DNA of 64,000 nucleotides from Xenorhabdus poinarii G6 (lineage in GTDB: Bacteria > Pseudomonadota > Gammaproteobacteria > Enterobacterales > Enterobacteriaceae). The DNA lies in contig NZ_FO704551.1 in NCBI RefSeq assembly GCF_000968175.1, forward strand, positions 2,418,001 through 2,482,000, in the 5' to 3' direction. The translations under genes and the position numbers were made by a program. This document shows positions 49,524-58,751 of the stretch, one piece after another (position 1 is the first letter of the stretch; the number at the start of each line of letters is the position of its first letter). The notes under the pieces were generated by a model. The model was not told the DNA's origin and did not search any database. It was given only the letters and a program-made list of their open reading frames with translations.

Positions 49524-50831
49524 TTAAATGGATTCCAGCGCTAACAATTCTTCTATTGTCTGACGACGCCGAATCAAACGACTTTCCCCCTCAATAAACA
49601 AAACTTCAGGGATCAAAGGGCGACTATTATAATTTGAAGACATCGATGCACCATAAGCGCCTGTATCGTGAAAAATCAGGTAATCACCAACTCGAACATC
49701 AGGTGGCAGCCAACGTGGTGCAACCTCCCCTCCTTCTAGCTGGGTAAAGACATCGCCAGACTCGCATAATGGCCCTGCAACAATCGTTTCCACTAAGGGA
49801 GCGGCTTGCAAACGGGTTTGCTGTAAATTTTCATGACGTTCGCTGTCTTTGTGGCCACTTGTTGGTAACACCGAAATATGGTGATAACTGCCATACATTG
49901 CCGGGCGCATTAAATCATTGAAACCCGCATCTACCAGCACATACTGCCGATTCCCCATCGATTTCACCGCCCGTACTTCTGCCATCAAGATACCCGATTC
50001 AGCAACCAGAAAACGACCGGGTTCAATTTCCAGCTCCACGTGATGCCCCACATGTTGCTCAATACGCTGACGCGCCTCATGCCATAAACTGTAATAATGT
50101 GCGGTATCTACTGACTCTTCCCCCATTTGATAGGGAATGGATAACCCACCGCCTGCTGAAATGGCCTGAATATCTTCCCCACACAGCACAACCTGCTCCA
50201 CCATAGCATGACAGACATGGGAGAGATGCTGATAATCCACACCTGAACCAATGTGCATATGCAATCCCACTAATTTCAGGCCATATTGATGAATTTTTTC
50301 AATTGCCAGAGGAAGATCCTCAAACCAGATCCCATGTTTGCTATTTTCGCCGCCCGTATTCGTCTTTTGGCTATGACCATGCCCAAATCCGGGATTAATG
50401 CGTAACCAGACCGGATGGCCGGACTGACGTTCACCAATTTGCGCCAGCATGTCAATAGAACCCACATTGACCGGAATATCCAGCTCAATAACACGCAACA
50501 ATGTTGCTTCATCAATCAAATCGGCAGTGAACACAATTTCCGATTCGGCGCGACCGGGCTTAAAACCTGAATACAGTGCCCGTTCTATCTCACCTAAAGA
50601 TACCGCGTCCACTTTCACGCCCTGTGCTCTTATCAAGCGTAAAATGTGGGTATTCGAACACGCTTTCTGGGCAAATCGAATAACATCAAACTGTTTTAGT
50701 TTTTTGATTTGTCTGATGATGCTATCGCCATCATAAATCCATAACGGTGTTCCATACTGAGCCGGTAAATGAAACCGATTATCAGAGGTGAAATATTCTT
50801 GCAAGAGATGGGGTAAAGTCGATGTAGCCAT
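49524..50831 (-). CDS. lysA: Diaminopimelate decarboxylase
   Basis: LysA decarboxylates meso-diaminopimelate to lysine with PLP. The 435-aa protein resembles E. coli LysA (420 aa). K56 in RFAQKACSN is the PLP lysine; other landmarks are VDAVSLGEIERAL, GFGHGHSQKTNTGGENSKHG, HMHIGSGVDY, LEIEPGRFLV, CESGDVFTQ and HDTGAYGASMSSNYNSRP. An insertion near residue 335 (around SERHENLQQT) explains the extra length. It is divergent from lysR, as in E. coli. Confidence 0.97.
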   Translation of the reverse strand: MATSTLPHLLQEYFTSDNRFHLPAQYGTPLWIYDGDSIIRQIKKLKQFDVIRFAQKACSNTHILRLIRAQGVKVDAVSLGEIERALYSGFKPGRAESEIVFTADLIDEATLLRVIELDIPVNVGSIDMLAQIGERQSGHPVWLRINPGFGHGHSQKTNTGGENSKHGIWFEDLPLAIEKIHQYGLKLVGLHMHIGSGVDYQHLSHVCHAMVEQVVLCGEDIQAISAGGGLSIPYQMGEESVDTAHYYSLWHEARQRIEQHVGHHVELEIEPGRFLVAESGILMAEVRAVKSMGNRQYVLVDAGFNDLMRPAMYGSYHHISVLPTSGHKDSERHENLQQTRLQAAPLVETIVAGPLCESGDVFTQLEGGEVAPRWLPPDVRVGDYLIFHDTGAYGASMSSNYNSRPLIPEVLFIEGESRLIRRRQTIEELLALESI

Positions 50832-51039
50832 TGAAGCGTCTCACAAAATCAGCAGATTTTTTTATTATGGATCTGAAAGAAACAGGAATAAAAATATCCT
50901 TTTAGCCATAGCTCATTCATTTTTGATATCGTTGTGTCTGTTTTTTATCCATAATACTTTTCTGGTTTGGCAACATCACCGATGATCCATAACGAAATCA
51001 TCCCTTAAAGCAGAAATCAGTCAGTAACGAGGCTAACAT

Positions 51040-51969
51040 ATGCGATCCTGCTCATGGCGACACATAGAAATTTTTCATGCTGTAATGACCACCAAGAATC
51101 TGACTGATGCGGCATTATTACTCAAAACGTCTCAGCCCACAGTCAGTCGTGAACTTGCTCGTCTTGAACAATTACTAAAATTTAAATTATTTGATCGCAT
51201 CAAAGGCCGTCTGTTTCCTACCGCGCAAGGATTACGGCTATTCGAAGAAGTTCAACGTTCTTATTACGGGCTGGAAAGAATAATCAATGCGGCTGATAGC
51301 ATCCGACAATTTGAACAGGCGCAGTTATCCATTACCTGCCTGCCAATGTTTTCCCAATCTCTGCTGCCAAAAACCTGTCGTAGCTTTATTGAATGTTATC
51401 CTGAGGCTAAACTGACCATCATCCCGCAAGAGTCTCCCCTGTTGGAAGAATGGCTTTCCGCGCAACGCTACGATATTGGTTTAACCGAACACTTACAGCC
51501 CCTGGCAGGCACCGAACAAGAAACCTTGATCACCTTAAATGAAGTGTGTGTATTACCCGCCAACCACCCACTCAGTCAAAAATCACAACTGACGCCTGTC
51601 GATTTTCACAACCAAAAATTTATCAGTCTGTCGATCACTGACAGTTATAGACAACTCATTGATACTATCTTTACTGAGCATCAAGTCAGTCGCAACCTGG
51701 TCATGGAAACACACAGTTCAGCTTCAATTTGCACCATGGTTCACGAAGGCATCGGCGTGTCCATCGTCAACCCACTAACGGCGCTGGATTATTTGAACAA
51801 TCATTCCGAGATCTGCATTCGCCCATTCAGCATCGATATTCCATTCACCGTAAGTTTAATCAGGCCCGTACATCGGCCCTCCTCAGAACCCGTTGACGTT
51901 TTCATTACTCATTTAAAACAGCAAATTGCCCGATTTCCCGAAAAATTGCTCTCAGCATTTCACGATTAA
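51040..51969 (+). CDS. lysR: LysR, activator of lysA
   Basis: LysR senses diaminopimelate and activates lysA. The 309-aa protein is close to E. coli LysR (311 aa): winged helix-turn-helix RHIEIFHAVMTTKNLTDAA, TSQPTVSRELARLEQL, GLRLFEEVQRSYYGLERI; effector domain IIPQESPLLEEWLSAQRYDI, SITDSYRQLIDTIFTEHQV and GIGVSIVNPLTALDYL. It is divergent from lysA across 208 bp. Its 3' end overlaps the next, convergent gene by 18 bp. Confidence 0.95.
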   Translation: MRSCSWRHIEIFHAVMTTKNLTDAALLLKTSQPTVSRELARLEQLLKFKLFDRIKGRLFPTAQGLRLFEEVQRSYYGLERIINAADSIRQFEQAQLSITCLPMFSQSLLPKTCRSFIECYPEAKLTIIPQESPLLEEWLSAQRYDIGLTEHLQPLAGTEQETLITLNEVCVLPANHPLSQKSQLTPVDFHNQKFISLSITDSYRQLIDTIFTEHQVSRNLVMETHSSASICTMVHEGIGVSIVNPLTALDYLNNHSEICIRPFSIDIPFTVSLIRPVHRPSSEPVDVFITHLKQQIARFPEKLLSAFHD

Positions 51970-52866
51970 TCGCTGCCAATAAGGTGATGTTGCAAACCAA
52001 TCCACCAGAAAATCCAACAATACCCGCAAAGTCGTCGGCATATTCTGGCGACTGGCATAAATACCATAGATTCCCATCACCTGAGGTTGATATTCAGGCA
52101 GCAATTCAACCAACTGCCCTGACTTCAGATAAGCAGAAACAGAATAATAAGGTTGCATCGTAATTCCCGCACCTTGCAAAGCAGCTTCCATTAATACCGT
52201 AGACTCATTGGAACTCAACGTCCCGCTGACAGGAACTGAATAGTGTTCATGCTGCTTTTCAAATACCCATAAACTTTGCCCGAAAAAGTTATAGGTCAGA
52301 CAGTGATGTGATGTTAAATCCGCCGGTTTTTTGGGTATCGGTTTGCCCGCTAAATAAGAGGGCGCCGCACAAACGATGGAATGACAGGTCGATAACGGAC
52401 GGGCGATCAAATTTGGTTCCAGGTGGTTGGTAATACGAATAGCTAAATCAATACGTTCTTCTACCAAATTGACCGCTTTATTATTCATTTGCAAATTGAC
52501 CGCAATCTGTGGGTATATCCGCATAAATTCAGGAATAGCCACCGCCAGCGCACTGATAGCCAAAGACTGGGAGCAACTCACACGTAACAACCCTTTCAAC
52601 GTTTGAGCTTCCAACGATTGCTGCACTGGCATGTCTTCTGCTAACGCCATTAATTTAAGGCTGCGCTGATAAGCGTTTTCCCCCGCCGAAGTTAGGCCAA
52701 TTTTACGTGTGGTACGATGCAACAAACGCACGCCTGCCCATTTTTCCATCTCAGCCAGATATCGCGATACCATTGCCCTTGACATCTCTAACCGTTCTGC
52801 CGCTGCAATTAAGCTGCCCTGTTCAACGATCGTAACAAAGACTTGTGCTGCCGTGACCCGATCCAT
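51952..52866 (-). CDS. LysR-family regulator, divergent from an MBL-fold protein gene
   Basis: From the ATG at 52866 the 304-aa protein begins MDRVTAAQVFVTIVEQGSLI, with helix-turn-helix SLIAAAERLEMSRAMVSRYL and LLHRTTRKIGLTSAGENAY, typical of the CrgA/DmlR subgroup. The effector domain runs from about 90 to 300. An in-frame extension to 52896 is unlikely. It faces the MBL-fold gene across 145 bp that hold a GCAAC-N5-GTTGC palindrome, so it probably controls that gene. Its 3' end overlaps lysR by 18 bp. Confidence 0.85.
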   Translation of the reverse strand: MDRVTAAQVFVTIVEQGSLIAAAERLEMSRAMVSRYLAEMEKWAGVRLLHRTTRKIGLTSAGENAYQRSLKLMALAEDMPVQQSLEAQTLKGLLRVSCSQSLAISALAVAIPEFMRIYPQIAVNLQMNNKAVNLVEERIDLAIRITNHLEPNLIARPLSTCHSIVCAAPSYLAGKPIPKKPADLTSHHCLTYNFFGQSLWVFEKQHEHYSVPVSGTLSSNESTVLMEAALQGAGITMQPYYSVSAYLKSGQLVELLPEYQPQVMGIYGIYASRQNMPTTLRVLLDFLVDWFATSPYWQRLIVKC

Positions 52867-52910
52867 TTTAACCAACCTATTTCTTTTTCGATCCAATTAG
52901 CTCGATATAT

Positions 52911-52925
52911 GCAACAAACAGTTGC
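52911..52925. promoter_or_regulatory. Operator-like inverted repeat between LysR-type gene and MBL gene
   Basis: GCAAC-AAACA-GTTGC is a perfect 5-bp-arm inverted repeat of 15 bp in the shared control region. LysR-type regulators typically bind interrupted palindromes of this size between divergent genes. A second ATATGCAAC occurs about 40 bp further on. Confidence 0.5.
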
Positions 52926-53011
52926 TGATTATGCGGTTTTTAAATCGGAATATGCAACTTATGATATGTACCCTTCAGGCACATAAGCATTTTGATAGAG
53001 GAATTCGACAC

Positions 53012-53896
53012 ATGGCTCGCAAAACAACCTTAACAATCGCTCTGGCGGCCGCGCTTTCTTTGGGCGCAGCATCACTGGCTCAAGCCGCTGCGCTCAAGTT
53101 AGACGTCTACAACCCAGGTGAGAACGGTGTTTTCCCGGTTTCTTCTGAAATTATCAGTGGTGATCATGAAGTTGTGTTGATCGATGCTCAATTTAAGAAA
53201 AATGATGCACAAGCACTCGTCAAAATGATCCAGCAAACGGGTAAAAAATTGACAACGATCTACATCAGCCAATCCGATCCTGATTTTTACTTTGGCCTTG
53301 AGGCGATCACCGACGCTTTCCCTGATGCCAAAGTGATCGCATCGCCAGAAACCATCAAAGCGATCAATGAAACCAAAGATGGCAAACTGGCTTATTGGGG
53401 GGGAATACTGGCCGATCAGGCACCTAAAAAGATCATTGTGCCAGCACCATTACAAGGAAATTCCTTTACTGTTGATGGCAAGAAACTGGTTGTTGAAGGT
53501 TTAGATGGCCCTGCTGCGGATCGCACTTTTGTCTGGATTCCTGAACTAAAAGCGGTTGTCGGTGGTGTGACTGTTTCTGACAATATCCATGTGTGGATTG
53601 CGGATACCCAGACCAAAGAATCACGCAAACACTGGATGCAAACATTGGATCGCATCAAAAGCCTGAAACCGGAAACCATCGTTCCAGGTCATTATTTAGG
53701 AAATTCATCAATGACGTTAGACTCTGTGACTTTTACTCAGAATTATCTGACCACACTGGAAAAAGAATTAACAAAAGCAAAAGATTCTGACGCATTGATC
53801 GCAGCGATGAAGAAACACTATCCAGACCTTGCTGATGAATCCAGCCTTGAGTTAAGTGCCAAAGTATTAAAAGGTAAGATGAAATGGCCTCAGTAA
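53012..53896 (+). CDS. Exported metallo-beta-lactamase-fold protein with degenerate metal motif
   Basis: The 294-aa precursor has a clear signal peptide (MARKTTLTIALAAALSLG, cleavage near AQA, residue 25). The mature part follows MBL topology: VVLIDAQF, TTIYISQSDPDFYFGLEAI, AVVGGVTVSDNIHVWIADT, and ETIVPGHYLG. In canonical enzymes the second segment is THxHxDH; here residues 86-92 are SQSDPDF, so the first metal histidines are missing while the later PGH remains. The ATG at 53012 has GAGG nine bases ahead; the longer upstream frame is rejected. A Vmh-type MBL family is my best guess. A LysR-type gene is divergent. Confidence 0.8.
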   Translation: MARKTTLTIALAAALSLGAASLAQAAALKLDVYNPGENGVFPVSSEIISGDHEVVLIDAQFKKNDAQALVKMIQQTGKKLTTIYISQSDPDFYFGLEAITDAFPDAKVIASPETIKAINETKDGKLAYWGGILADQAPKKIIVPAPLQGNSFTVDGKKLVVEGLDGPAADRTFVWIPELKAVVGGVTVSDNIHVWIADTQTKESRKHWMQTLDRIKSLKPETIVPGHYLGNSSMTLDSVTFTQNYLTTLEKELTKAKDSDALIAAMKKHYPDLADESSLELSAKVLKGKMKWPQ

Positions 53897-53908
53897 GTTA
53901 AAAATAGT

Positions 53909-53935
53909 ATGGGCGTAGCAGAAAGTTACGCCCAT
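53909..53935 (+). terminator. Hairpin after the MBL-fold gene
   Basis: ATGGGCGTA and TACGCCCAT form a perfect 9-bp stem with a 9-base loop, 12 bases after the stop. T's are few afterwards, so termination strength is uncertain. Confidence 0.55.
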
Positions 53936-54104
53936 TATCACAACCTATTAATCAGAACACCTTAATCACAATACTTTTATAACAACGCATTAATAACAGC
54001 GACTCAATAAAAAGACCCAATAATAATACATTAATAACAACACCAAGTCATACATTGTTATTTTATACATTTTTATCAGATAACCTTAAATCAAATAAAA
54101 TGGT

Positions 54105-54617
54105 TCAATTGATCCAATTCTCCTTAGCAAAGTTATACCCGATTAATACCATTGCCGACAAGCATAAATAAGGGCCAAATGCAATGAACTCAGGAAAAGA
54201 CTTTCTTTTTAGACTCATCATCGTAAACCCAAACAGCCCAGATAATGAGGCCATCAACATCAATAGTGGTATCATTTCTACCCCTAACCATGCACCAATG
54301 GCTGCAGTTAATTTAAGATCACCATAACCTATTCCCTCCTTATTTAAAGTATATCGACATAACCAATATAAAAACCATAAAAAAAGATACCCTGATATGG
54401 CGCCATATATTGCACTTCTGATTGAAACAAAATGACCATCAACATTCAATAAAAGCCCAATCCATAATAAAGGCAACGTAATAATGTCCGGCAAACAATA
54501 TGTTTTTATGTCAACAATCATTAATAACAATAAGGCACTGCATAAAAATATAATTATTACAAAATCCACATTCATTGAAATAGCGTCAAATTTCGTTATA
54601 AATAACATCCTTGTCAC
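54105..54617 (-). CDS. Stand-alone A24 prepilin peptidase domain protein
   Basis: The 170-aa membrane protein corresponds to the peptidase half of PilD/GspO only. Both catalytic aspartates are visible: D36 in VDIKTYCLPDIIT and D100 in GIGYGDLKLTAA. About five to six hydrophobic segments are seen. The N-terminal zinc/methyltransferase domain of full-length PilD (about 100 residues with paired CxxC) is missing, and no trace of it lies upstream. The start is a GTG with AAGGAAAG ahead. The gene is AT-rich and alone, in the place where endA precedes rsmE in E. coli. A PilT-like gene is 3 kb away. Confidence 0.8.
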   Translation of the reverse strand: MTRMLFITKFDAISMNVDFVIIIFLCSALLLLMIVDIKTYCLPDIITLPLLWIGLLLNVDGHFVSIRSAIYGAISGYLFLWFLYWLCRYTLNKEGIGYGDLKLTAAIGAWLGVEMIPLLMLMASLSGLFGFTMMSLKRKSFPEFIAFGPYLCLSAMVLIGYNFAKENWIN

Positions 54618-54726
54618 TTTTTCTTTCCTTATTTCCTGACATCAATCAGGACAAGATGAATATTAATTTCTCCTTCCGGATCTTGGCAATAAAATTTTAA
54701 CTAAAAAAGCCATTACAAAATAAATA

Positions 54727-54742
54727 TGCGAACCAGTTCGCA
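54727..54742. promoter_or_regulatory. 16-bp palindrome TGCGAAC-CA-GTTCGCA
   Basis: Two perfect 7-bp arms flank a 2-bp centre in the gap between the A24 peptidase gene and rsmE. The loop is too small for an RNA hairpin, so a DNA-binding site is more likely. The binding protein is unknown. Confidence 0.4.
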
Positions 54743-54884
54743 AGAAGAGGTCAGCTATTTTTGATGTTAAGAGATAACTTGATCACGCAAACAACGCTCA
54801 TTTATCATGGCTGTGAATTAACGTTATCATATGGCTGTTTGCGCCATGCCGGAAGAACCCGGAAAAAAGAAGGAAAGAAGAAAT

Positions 54885-55616
54885 ATGCGAATACCCCGCA
54901 TCTACCACCCTGAGCTGCTCTCAATAGGCACTGAAATCTATTTGAGTGATGATGCAGCCAATCATGTTGGTCGCGTACTTAGAATGAGTCACGGGCAAGC
55001 ATTACAACTCTTCGATGGCAGCAATCAGGTTTTTGAGGCAGAAATCATTGAAGCCAATAAAAAAAGGGTCAAAGTATCTATCCTTGAAGGCAAATTCTCT
55101 GATCATGAATCACCATTGAACCTGCATCTGGGGCAAGTGATGTCCCGTGGCGAAAAGATGGAATTTACCATCCAAAAATCCGTTGAACTGGGTGTCAATA
55201 CGATCACTCCCCTGGTGTCCGAACGTTGTGGTGTAAAACTGGATGCAGAGCGATTAGAAAAAAAATTACAGCAATGGAAAAAGATTGCCATTTCTGCCTG
55301 TGAACAGTGCGGGCGTAATCGCATCCCTAAAATTCGTCCCATCATGTCACTTGAAACCTGGTGTGCGGAAGACGATGACAGCCTAAAATTAAATCTGCAT
55401 CCCCGCGCCAGCCACAGCATCAATACTCTCCCACTCCCGGTGGAAAAAGTGCGCTTGTTGATTGGACCTGAAGGGGGATTGTCTGCCGAAGAAATAGAAA
55501 TGACGGCAAAACATCAATTTACTGATATCCTGTTAGGGTCTCGTATCCTGAGGACAGAAACTACGGCACTCACCGCAATTACCGCATTGCAGGTCCGTTT
55601 CGGTGATCTAGGTTAA
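54885..55616 (+). CDS. rsmE: 16S rRNA (uracil1498-N3)-methyltransferase RsmE
   Basis: RsmE methylates U1498 of 16S rRNA in the assembled 30S subunit. From the ATG at 54885 the protein is 243 aa, as in E. coli: [67 protein letters not shown], and the SPOUT knot segment [13 protein letters not shown]...[11 protein letters not shown]. Upstream in-frame codons are excluded by the family start and an AAAGAAGAAA ribosome-binding site. It begins rsmE-gshB-yqgE-ruvX. Confidence 0.96.
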   Translation: MRIPRIYHPELLSIGTEIYLSDDAANHVGRVLRMSHGQALQLFDGSNQVFEAEIIEANKKRVKVSILEGKFSDHESPLNLHLGQVMSRGEKMEFTIQKSVELGVNTITPLVSERCGVKLDAERLEKKLQQWKKIAISACEQCGRNRIPKIRPIMSLETWCAEDDDSLKLNLHPRASHSINTLPLPVEKVRLLIGPEGGLSAEEIEMTAKHQFTDILLGSRILRTETTALTAITALQVRFGDLG

Positions 55617-55625
55617 GGAGAAAAA

Positions 55626-56597
55626 ATGATCAAGCTCGGCATAGTGATGGATCCCATTTCATCCATCAACATCAAGAAAGACACCAGTTTTGCCATGCTG
55701 CTGGCAGCCCAAAAACGCGGGTGGGAAATCCATTATATGGAAATGCAGGATCTCTACCTGCATCAAGGAGAAGCCCGTGCACGCACACGTTTACTCACAG
55801 TAGAAGAAAACCCACAACAGTGGTATCAGTTTGGCAGTGAACAAACGATCGCCCTCGATACTTTGCAAGTGATTTTGATGCGCAAAGATCCTCCTTTTGA
55901 TACTGAGTATATTTATGCGACCTATATTCTGGAAAGAGCTGAAGTCAAAGGTAGCCTGATCGTTAATAAACCCCAAAGCCTGCGCGACTGTAACGAGAAA
56001 CTGTTTACAGCCTGGTTCCCTGAATGGACACCGGATACGCTCGTCACGCGTAATGCGAAAAATTTGCGTGAGTTCCATCAAAAACACGGGGACGTCATTT
56101 TTAAACCCCTGGATGGCATGGGAGGCGCATCTATTTTCCGTTTGAAACACGACGACGCCAATGTAGGCGTGATCATTGAAACACTGACGGATCACGGTAG
56201 CCGTTATTGTATGGCGCAAAATTTCCTGCCTGCTATCAAAGAGGGAGATAAACGCGTATTGGTTGTTGATGGCGAGCCTGTACCTTATTGTCTTGCCCGT
56301 ATCCCGGCTCAGGGAGAAACCCGCGGTAATCTGGCCGCAGGCGGACGTGGAGAAGCCCGCCCATTATCAGAAAGTGATTGGGCAATCGCACGCGCGGTTG
56401 CTCCTACCCTAAAAGAGAAAGGGTTAATTTTTGTTGGGCTGGATATCATTGGCGATCGTTTAACTGAGATCAACGTCACCAGCCCAACCTGTGTACGTGA
56501 GATAGAAGCCGCATTTCCAGACATTTCCATTACGGGGATGTTGATGGATGCGATCGAAAAACGATTGGGAAAACAGGCAGCAGAAAAGGCCAAATGA
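55626..56597 (+). CDS. gshB: Glutathione synthetase
   Basis: GshB joins gamma-glutamylcysteine and glycine using ATP; gshA lies at 9.3 kb. The 323-aa ATP-grasp protein (E. coli 316) begins MIKLGIVMDPISSINIKKDT and holds LMRKDPPFDTEYIYATYILE, NKPQSLRDCNEKLFTAWF, KPLDGMGGASIFR, RYCMAQNFLPAIKEGDKRV, GGRGEARPL and EINVTSPTCVREIE. It lies nine bases after rsmE, with a GGAG ribosome-binding site overlapping that gap. Confidence 0.98.
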   Translation: MIKLGIVMDPISSINIKKDTSFAMLLAAQKRGWEIHYMEMQDLYLHQGEARARTRLLTVEENPQQWYQFGSEQTIALDTLQVILMRKDPPFDTEYIYATYILERAEVKGSLIVNKPQSLRDCNEKLFTAWFPEWTPDTLVTRNAKNLREFHQKHGDVIFKPLDGMGGASIFRLKHDDANVGVIIETLTDHGSRYCMAQNFLPAIKEGDKRVLVVDGEPVPYCLARIPAQGETRGNLAAGGRGEARPLSESDWAIARAVAPTLKEKGLIFVGLDIIGDRLTEINVTSPTCVREIEAAFPDISITGMLMDAIEKRLGKQAAEKAK

Positions 56598-56693
56598 TAT
56601 TCCTTTCCTGACAACATTTGCCATTTATTATACGAGCCCACATACTGTGGGCCAAATCATACTTACATTGTCAAAATAATTATCAGAAACCAC

Positions 56694-57257
56694 ATGAATC
56701 TACAGCACCATTTTCTTATTGCCATGCCTTCGCTCTCTGATCCTTATTTCAATCGTTCTGTAGTTTATCTCTGCGAACATGATCAAAACGGGGCAATGGG
56801 GTTAATTATCAATAAGCCAATAGCGCAAGTCTCTATCCAAAGTATCTTGCAAAAATTAGATATCACCCCGGAAGACAGGGACAACACCATCGATCTTGAT
56901 CAACCTGTGATGGCGGGAGGCCCCCTCTCAGAAGAGCACGGCTTTATTTTGCATACGCCTCAATCCGGTTTCAGCTCCAGTATCCAGATCTCTGAACACA
57001 CCATGATCACCACATCCAAAGATATGCTGGAAGCGCTGGGAACCACACGCCAACCCAAAAATGTTTTAATGACCCTTGGGTATTCAAGCTGGGAAACTGG
57101 CCAGTTGGAAAAGGAAATTATGGAAAACAGTTGGCTCACGGTCTGTGCTGAACCTTCTATTATTTTTGATACCCCCATTGCCAATCGCTGGCATGAAGCG
57201 GCTTCTTTACTGGGAATTAATATTTACAATCTCGCCTCGCAAGCAGGACATGCCTGA
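56694..57257 (+). CDS. yqgE: UPF0301 (YqgE/AlgH) family protein
   Basis: The function is not established; the family includes AlgH. The 187-aa length equals E. coli YqgE, with [72 protein letters not shown] and a C-terminal AGHA. Its stop overlaps the ruvX start (TGATG), so the two are probably translated together. Confidence 0.95.
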   Translation: MNLQHHFLIAMPSLSDPYFNRSVVYLCEHDQNGAMGLIINKPIAQVSIQSILQKLDITPEDRDNTIDLDQPVMAGGPLSEEHGFILHTPQSGFSSSIQISEHTMITTSKDMLEALGTTRQPKNVLMTLGYSSWETGQLEKEIMENSWLTVCAEPSIIFDTPIANRWHEAASLLGINIYNLASQAGHA

Positions 57258-57676
57258 TGAAAAATCGCACAATCATTGCCTTTGATTTTGGAACACACAG
57301 TATCGGGGCAGCCATCGGGCAAGAAATTACAGGTACAGCCAGAGCCTTATCTGCGTTCAAAGCCAATGAGGGTTCGCCCAATTGGGTACTCATTGAGAAA
57401 CTACTCCAAGAGTGGCAACCGGATCTGGTGATTGTTGGTCTGCCTCTCAACATGGATGGAACAGAACAGCCGGTCACTGCACAGGCGCGTAAATTTGCCA
57501 ATCGCATACATGGGCGTTTCGGCGTACCGGTTGAACTACATGATGAAAGGTTGACCACGGTGGAAGCGCGTTCTCATCTGTTTGATCATGGTGGTTTCAA
57601 GGCGCTGAATAAAGGCAGGGTAGATTCCGTCTCTGCGGTTATTATTCTGGAAAGCTGGTTTGAACAGCAATATTGA
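57257..57676 (+). CDS. ruvX: RuvX/YqgF, RNase H-fold nuclease (rRNA processing)
   Basis: YqgF is linked to 16S rRNA 5'-end processing and has a RuvC-like RNase H fold. The 139-aa protein carries [20 protein letters not shown] (first acidic residue), [17 protein letters not shown] (with the WQPD ahead), [18 protein letters not shown] and [16 protein letters not shown]. Its ATG shares bases with the yqgE stop. Confidence 0.96.
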   Translation: MKNRTIIAFDFGTHSIGAAIGQEITGTARALSAFKANEGSPNWVLIEKLLQEWQPDLVIVGLPLNMDGTEQPVTAQARKFANRIHGRFGVPVELHDERLTTVEARSHLFDHGGFKALNKGRVDSVSAVIILESWFEQQY

Positions 57677-57690
57677 TAATCAATATTCGT

Positions 57691-57720
57691 GATAGCCATC
57701 CCCATCCTTAGGTGTGGCTG
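57691..57720. repeat. Short intergenic repeat, copy A (CCATCCCC type)
   Basis: GATAGCCATCCCCATCC followed by TTAGGTG lies in the 45-bp gap between ruvX and the convergent PilT-like gene. It matches copy B at 62792 at 13 of the first 14 bases and again at AGGTG. Confidence 0.4.
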
Positions 57721-57721
57721 T

Positions 57722-58729
57722 TCACTCACCATCTGCCAGCAATCCCAACAAATGACGGTGTTGGCGGCTTTGCTCGTAAGTCTGCATACCGTAAGCAGCA
57801 CCTGTTTGCATTAATGAGGCTATTTGATGGGTTTTATTTTCTCTTATCAAGTGGCTAACAGCCTGATTGATCATCAATACTTCATAAATCGCTACCCTCC
57901 CCCCGTCTTTAGCTGGGAGCAGTTGCTGAGCAATCACTGCCTTTAAGCTGCCGGCTAACTGGCTACAGATCCAACCTTTTTCTTCTGCGGAAAAAACATC
58001 AACTAAACGATCTACCGCCTGGATCGCGCCACGTGTATGCAATGTCGACAAAACCAAGTGCCCTGTTTCAGCCGCGGTCAGTGCCAACCGAATCGTCTCT
58101 TTATCCCGTAATTCCCCCAATAGAATCACGTCAGGATCTTGCCGCAATGCCCCCTTCAGAGCCGTTTGATAATTTGCAGCATCTTTACCAATCTGCCTTT
58201 GCTGTATCAAACAATGTCGGCTTTGGTGAACCAACTCGATGGGATCTTCCAGCGTGATAATATGTTTACAAACCTGACTATTTAAAACATTAATCATGGC
58301 TGACAGCGTGGTAGATTTGCCACTTCCTGTCGCTCCTGTCACTAATATTAATCCGCTCACCTCCTGCAAAATAAGATGCCGGATGATGTCAGGCGCATAG
58401 AGTTGTTCCAATGTCGGGCACTTATCGGCAATCAATCGCAATACCAACGACAAATGAGATTGTTGATAGAACAGATTTCCTCTGAGTCGCTGTTTATCCG
58501 ACATGACCAGCACAAAATCAACATGCCCGTGCTGCTGTAACTGCCGTTGCTGTTCTTCCGATAATATTTCCTCGCTCCATGCAAACAAGGTGCTGGCTTG
58601 AATTTCCTCCAATTGTCTTTGTGGGTATAACTCACCATTAATCCGCAAAACCGGAAATTGCCCGACACAAAGATGCAGATCGGAAGCATTATGCTTTACA
58701 CTAAGGGACACCCATTTTTCCATATTCAT
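57722..58729 (-). CDS. yggR: PilT/YggR-type twitching ATPase
   Basis: This is a type II/IV secretion-family ATPase related to PilT, the retraction motor of type IV pili. From the ATG at 58729 it is 335 aa. NASDLHLCVGQFPVLRINGE lies in the N-terminal PAS-like domain; Walker A is GATGSGKST (132-140), the Asp box follows as ITLEDPIELVHQ, Walker B is DPDVILLGELRD, and the His box is TGHLVLSTLHTR. The ATG is preferred because AGGAG lies eight bases ahead; extension to 58759 would overlap yggS. No pilus genes are adjacent, but a lone prepilin peptidase lies 3 kb away. Confidence 0.93.
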   Translation of the reverse strand: MNMEKWVSLSVKHNASDLHLCVGQFPVLRINGELYPQRQLEEIQASTLFAWSEEILSEEQQRQLQQHGHVDFVLVMSDKQRLRGNLFYQQSHLSLVLRLIADKCPTLEQLYAPDIIRHLILQEVSGLILVTGATGSGKSTTLSAMINVLNSQVCKHIITLEDPIELVHQSRHCLIQQRQIGKDAANYQTALKGALRQDPDVILLGELRDKETIRLALTAAETGHLVLSTLHTRGAIQAVDRLVDVFSAEEKGWICSQLAGSLKAVIAQQLLPAKDGGRVAIYEVLMINQAVSHLIRENKTHQIASLMQTGAAYGMQTYEQSRQHRHLLGLLADGE

Positions 58730-58751
58730 TTTTTTATCTCCTGAGCCAACT

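Noticed and set aside
53941..54060. AT-rich stretch with repeated ATTAATAACA words after the MBL gene, considered as a CRISPR-like or tandem repeat
   Set aside because: The words are short, irregularly spaced and imperfect, with no constant repeat or spacer length.
54727..54742. Gram-positive-type SOS box (GAAC-N4-GTTC)
   Set aside because: The arms are separated by two bases, not four, and this organism uses the CTG-N10-CAG LexA box seen at recA.
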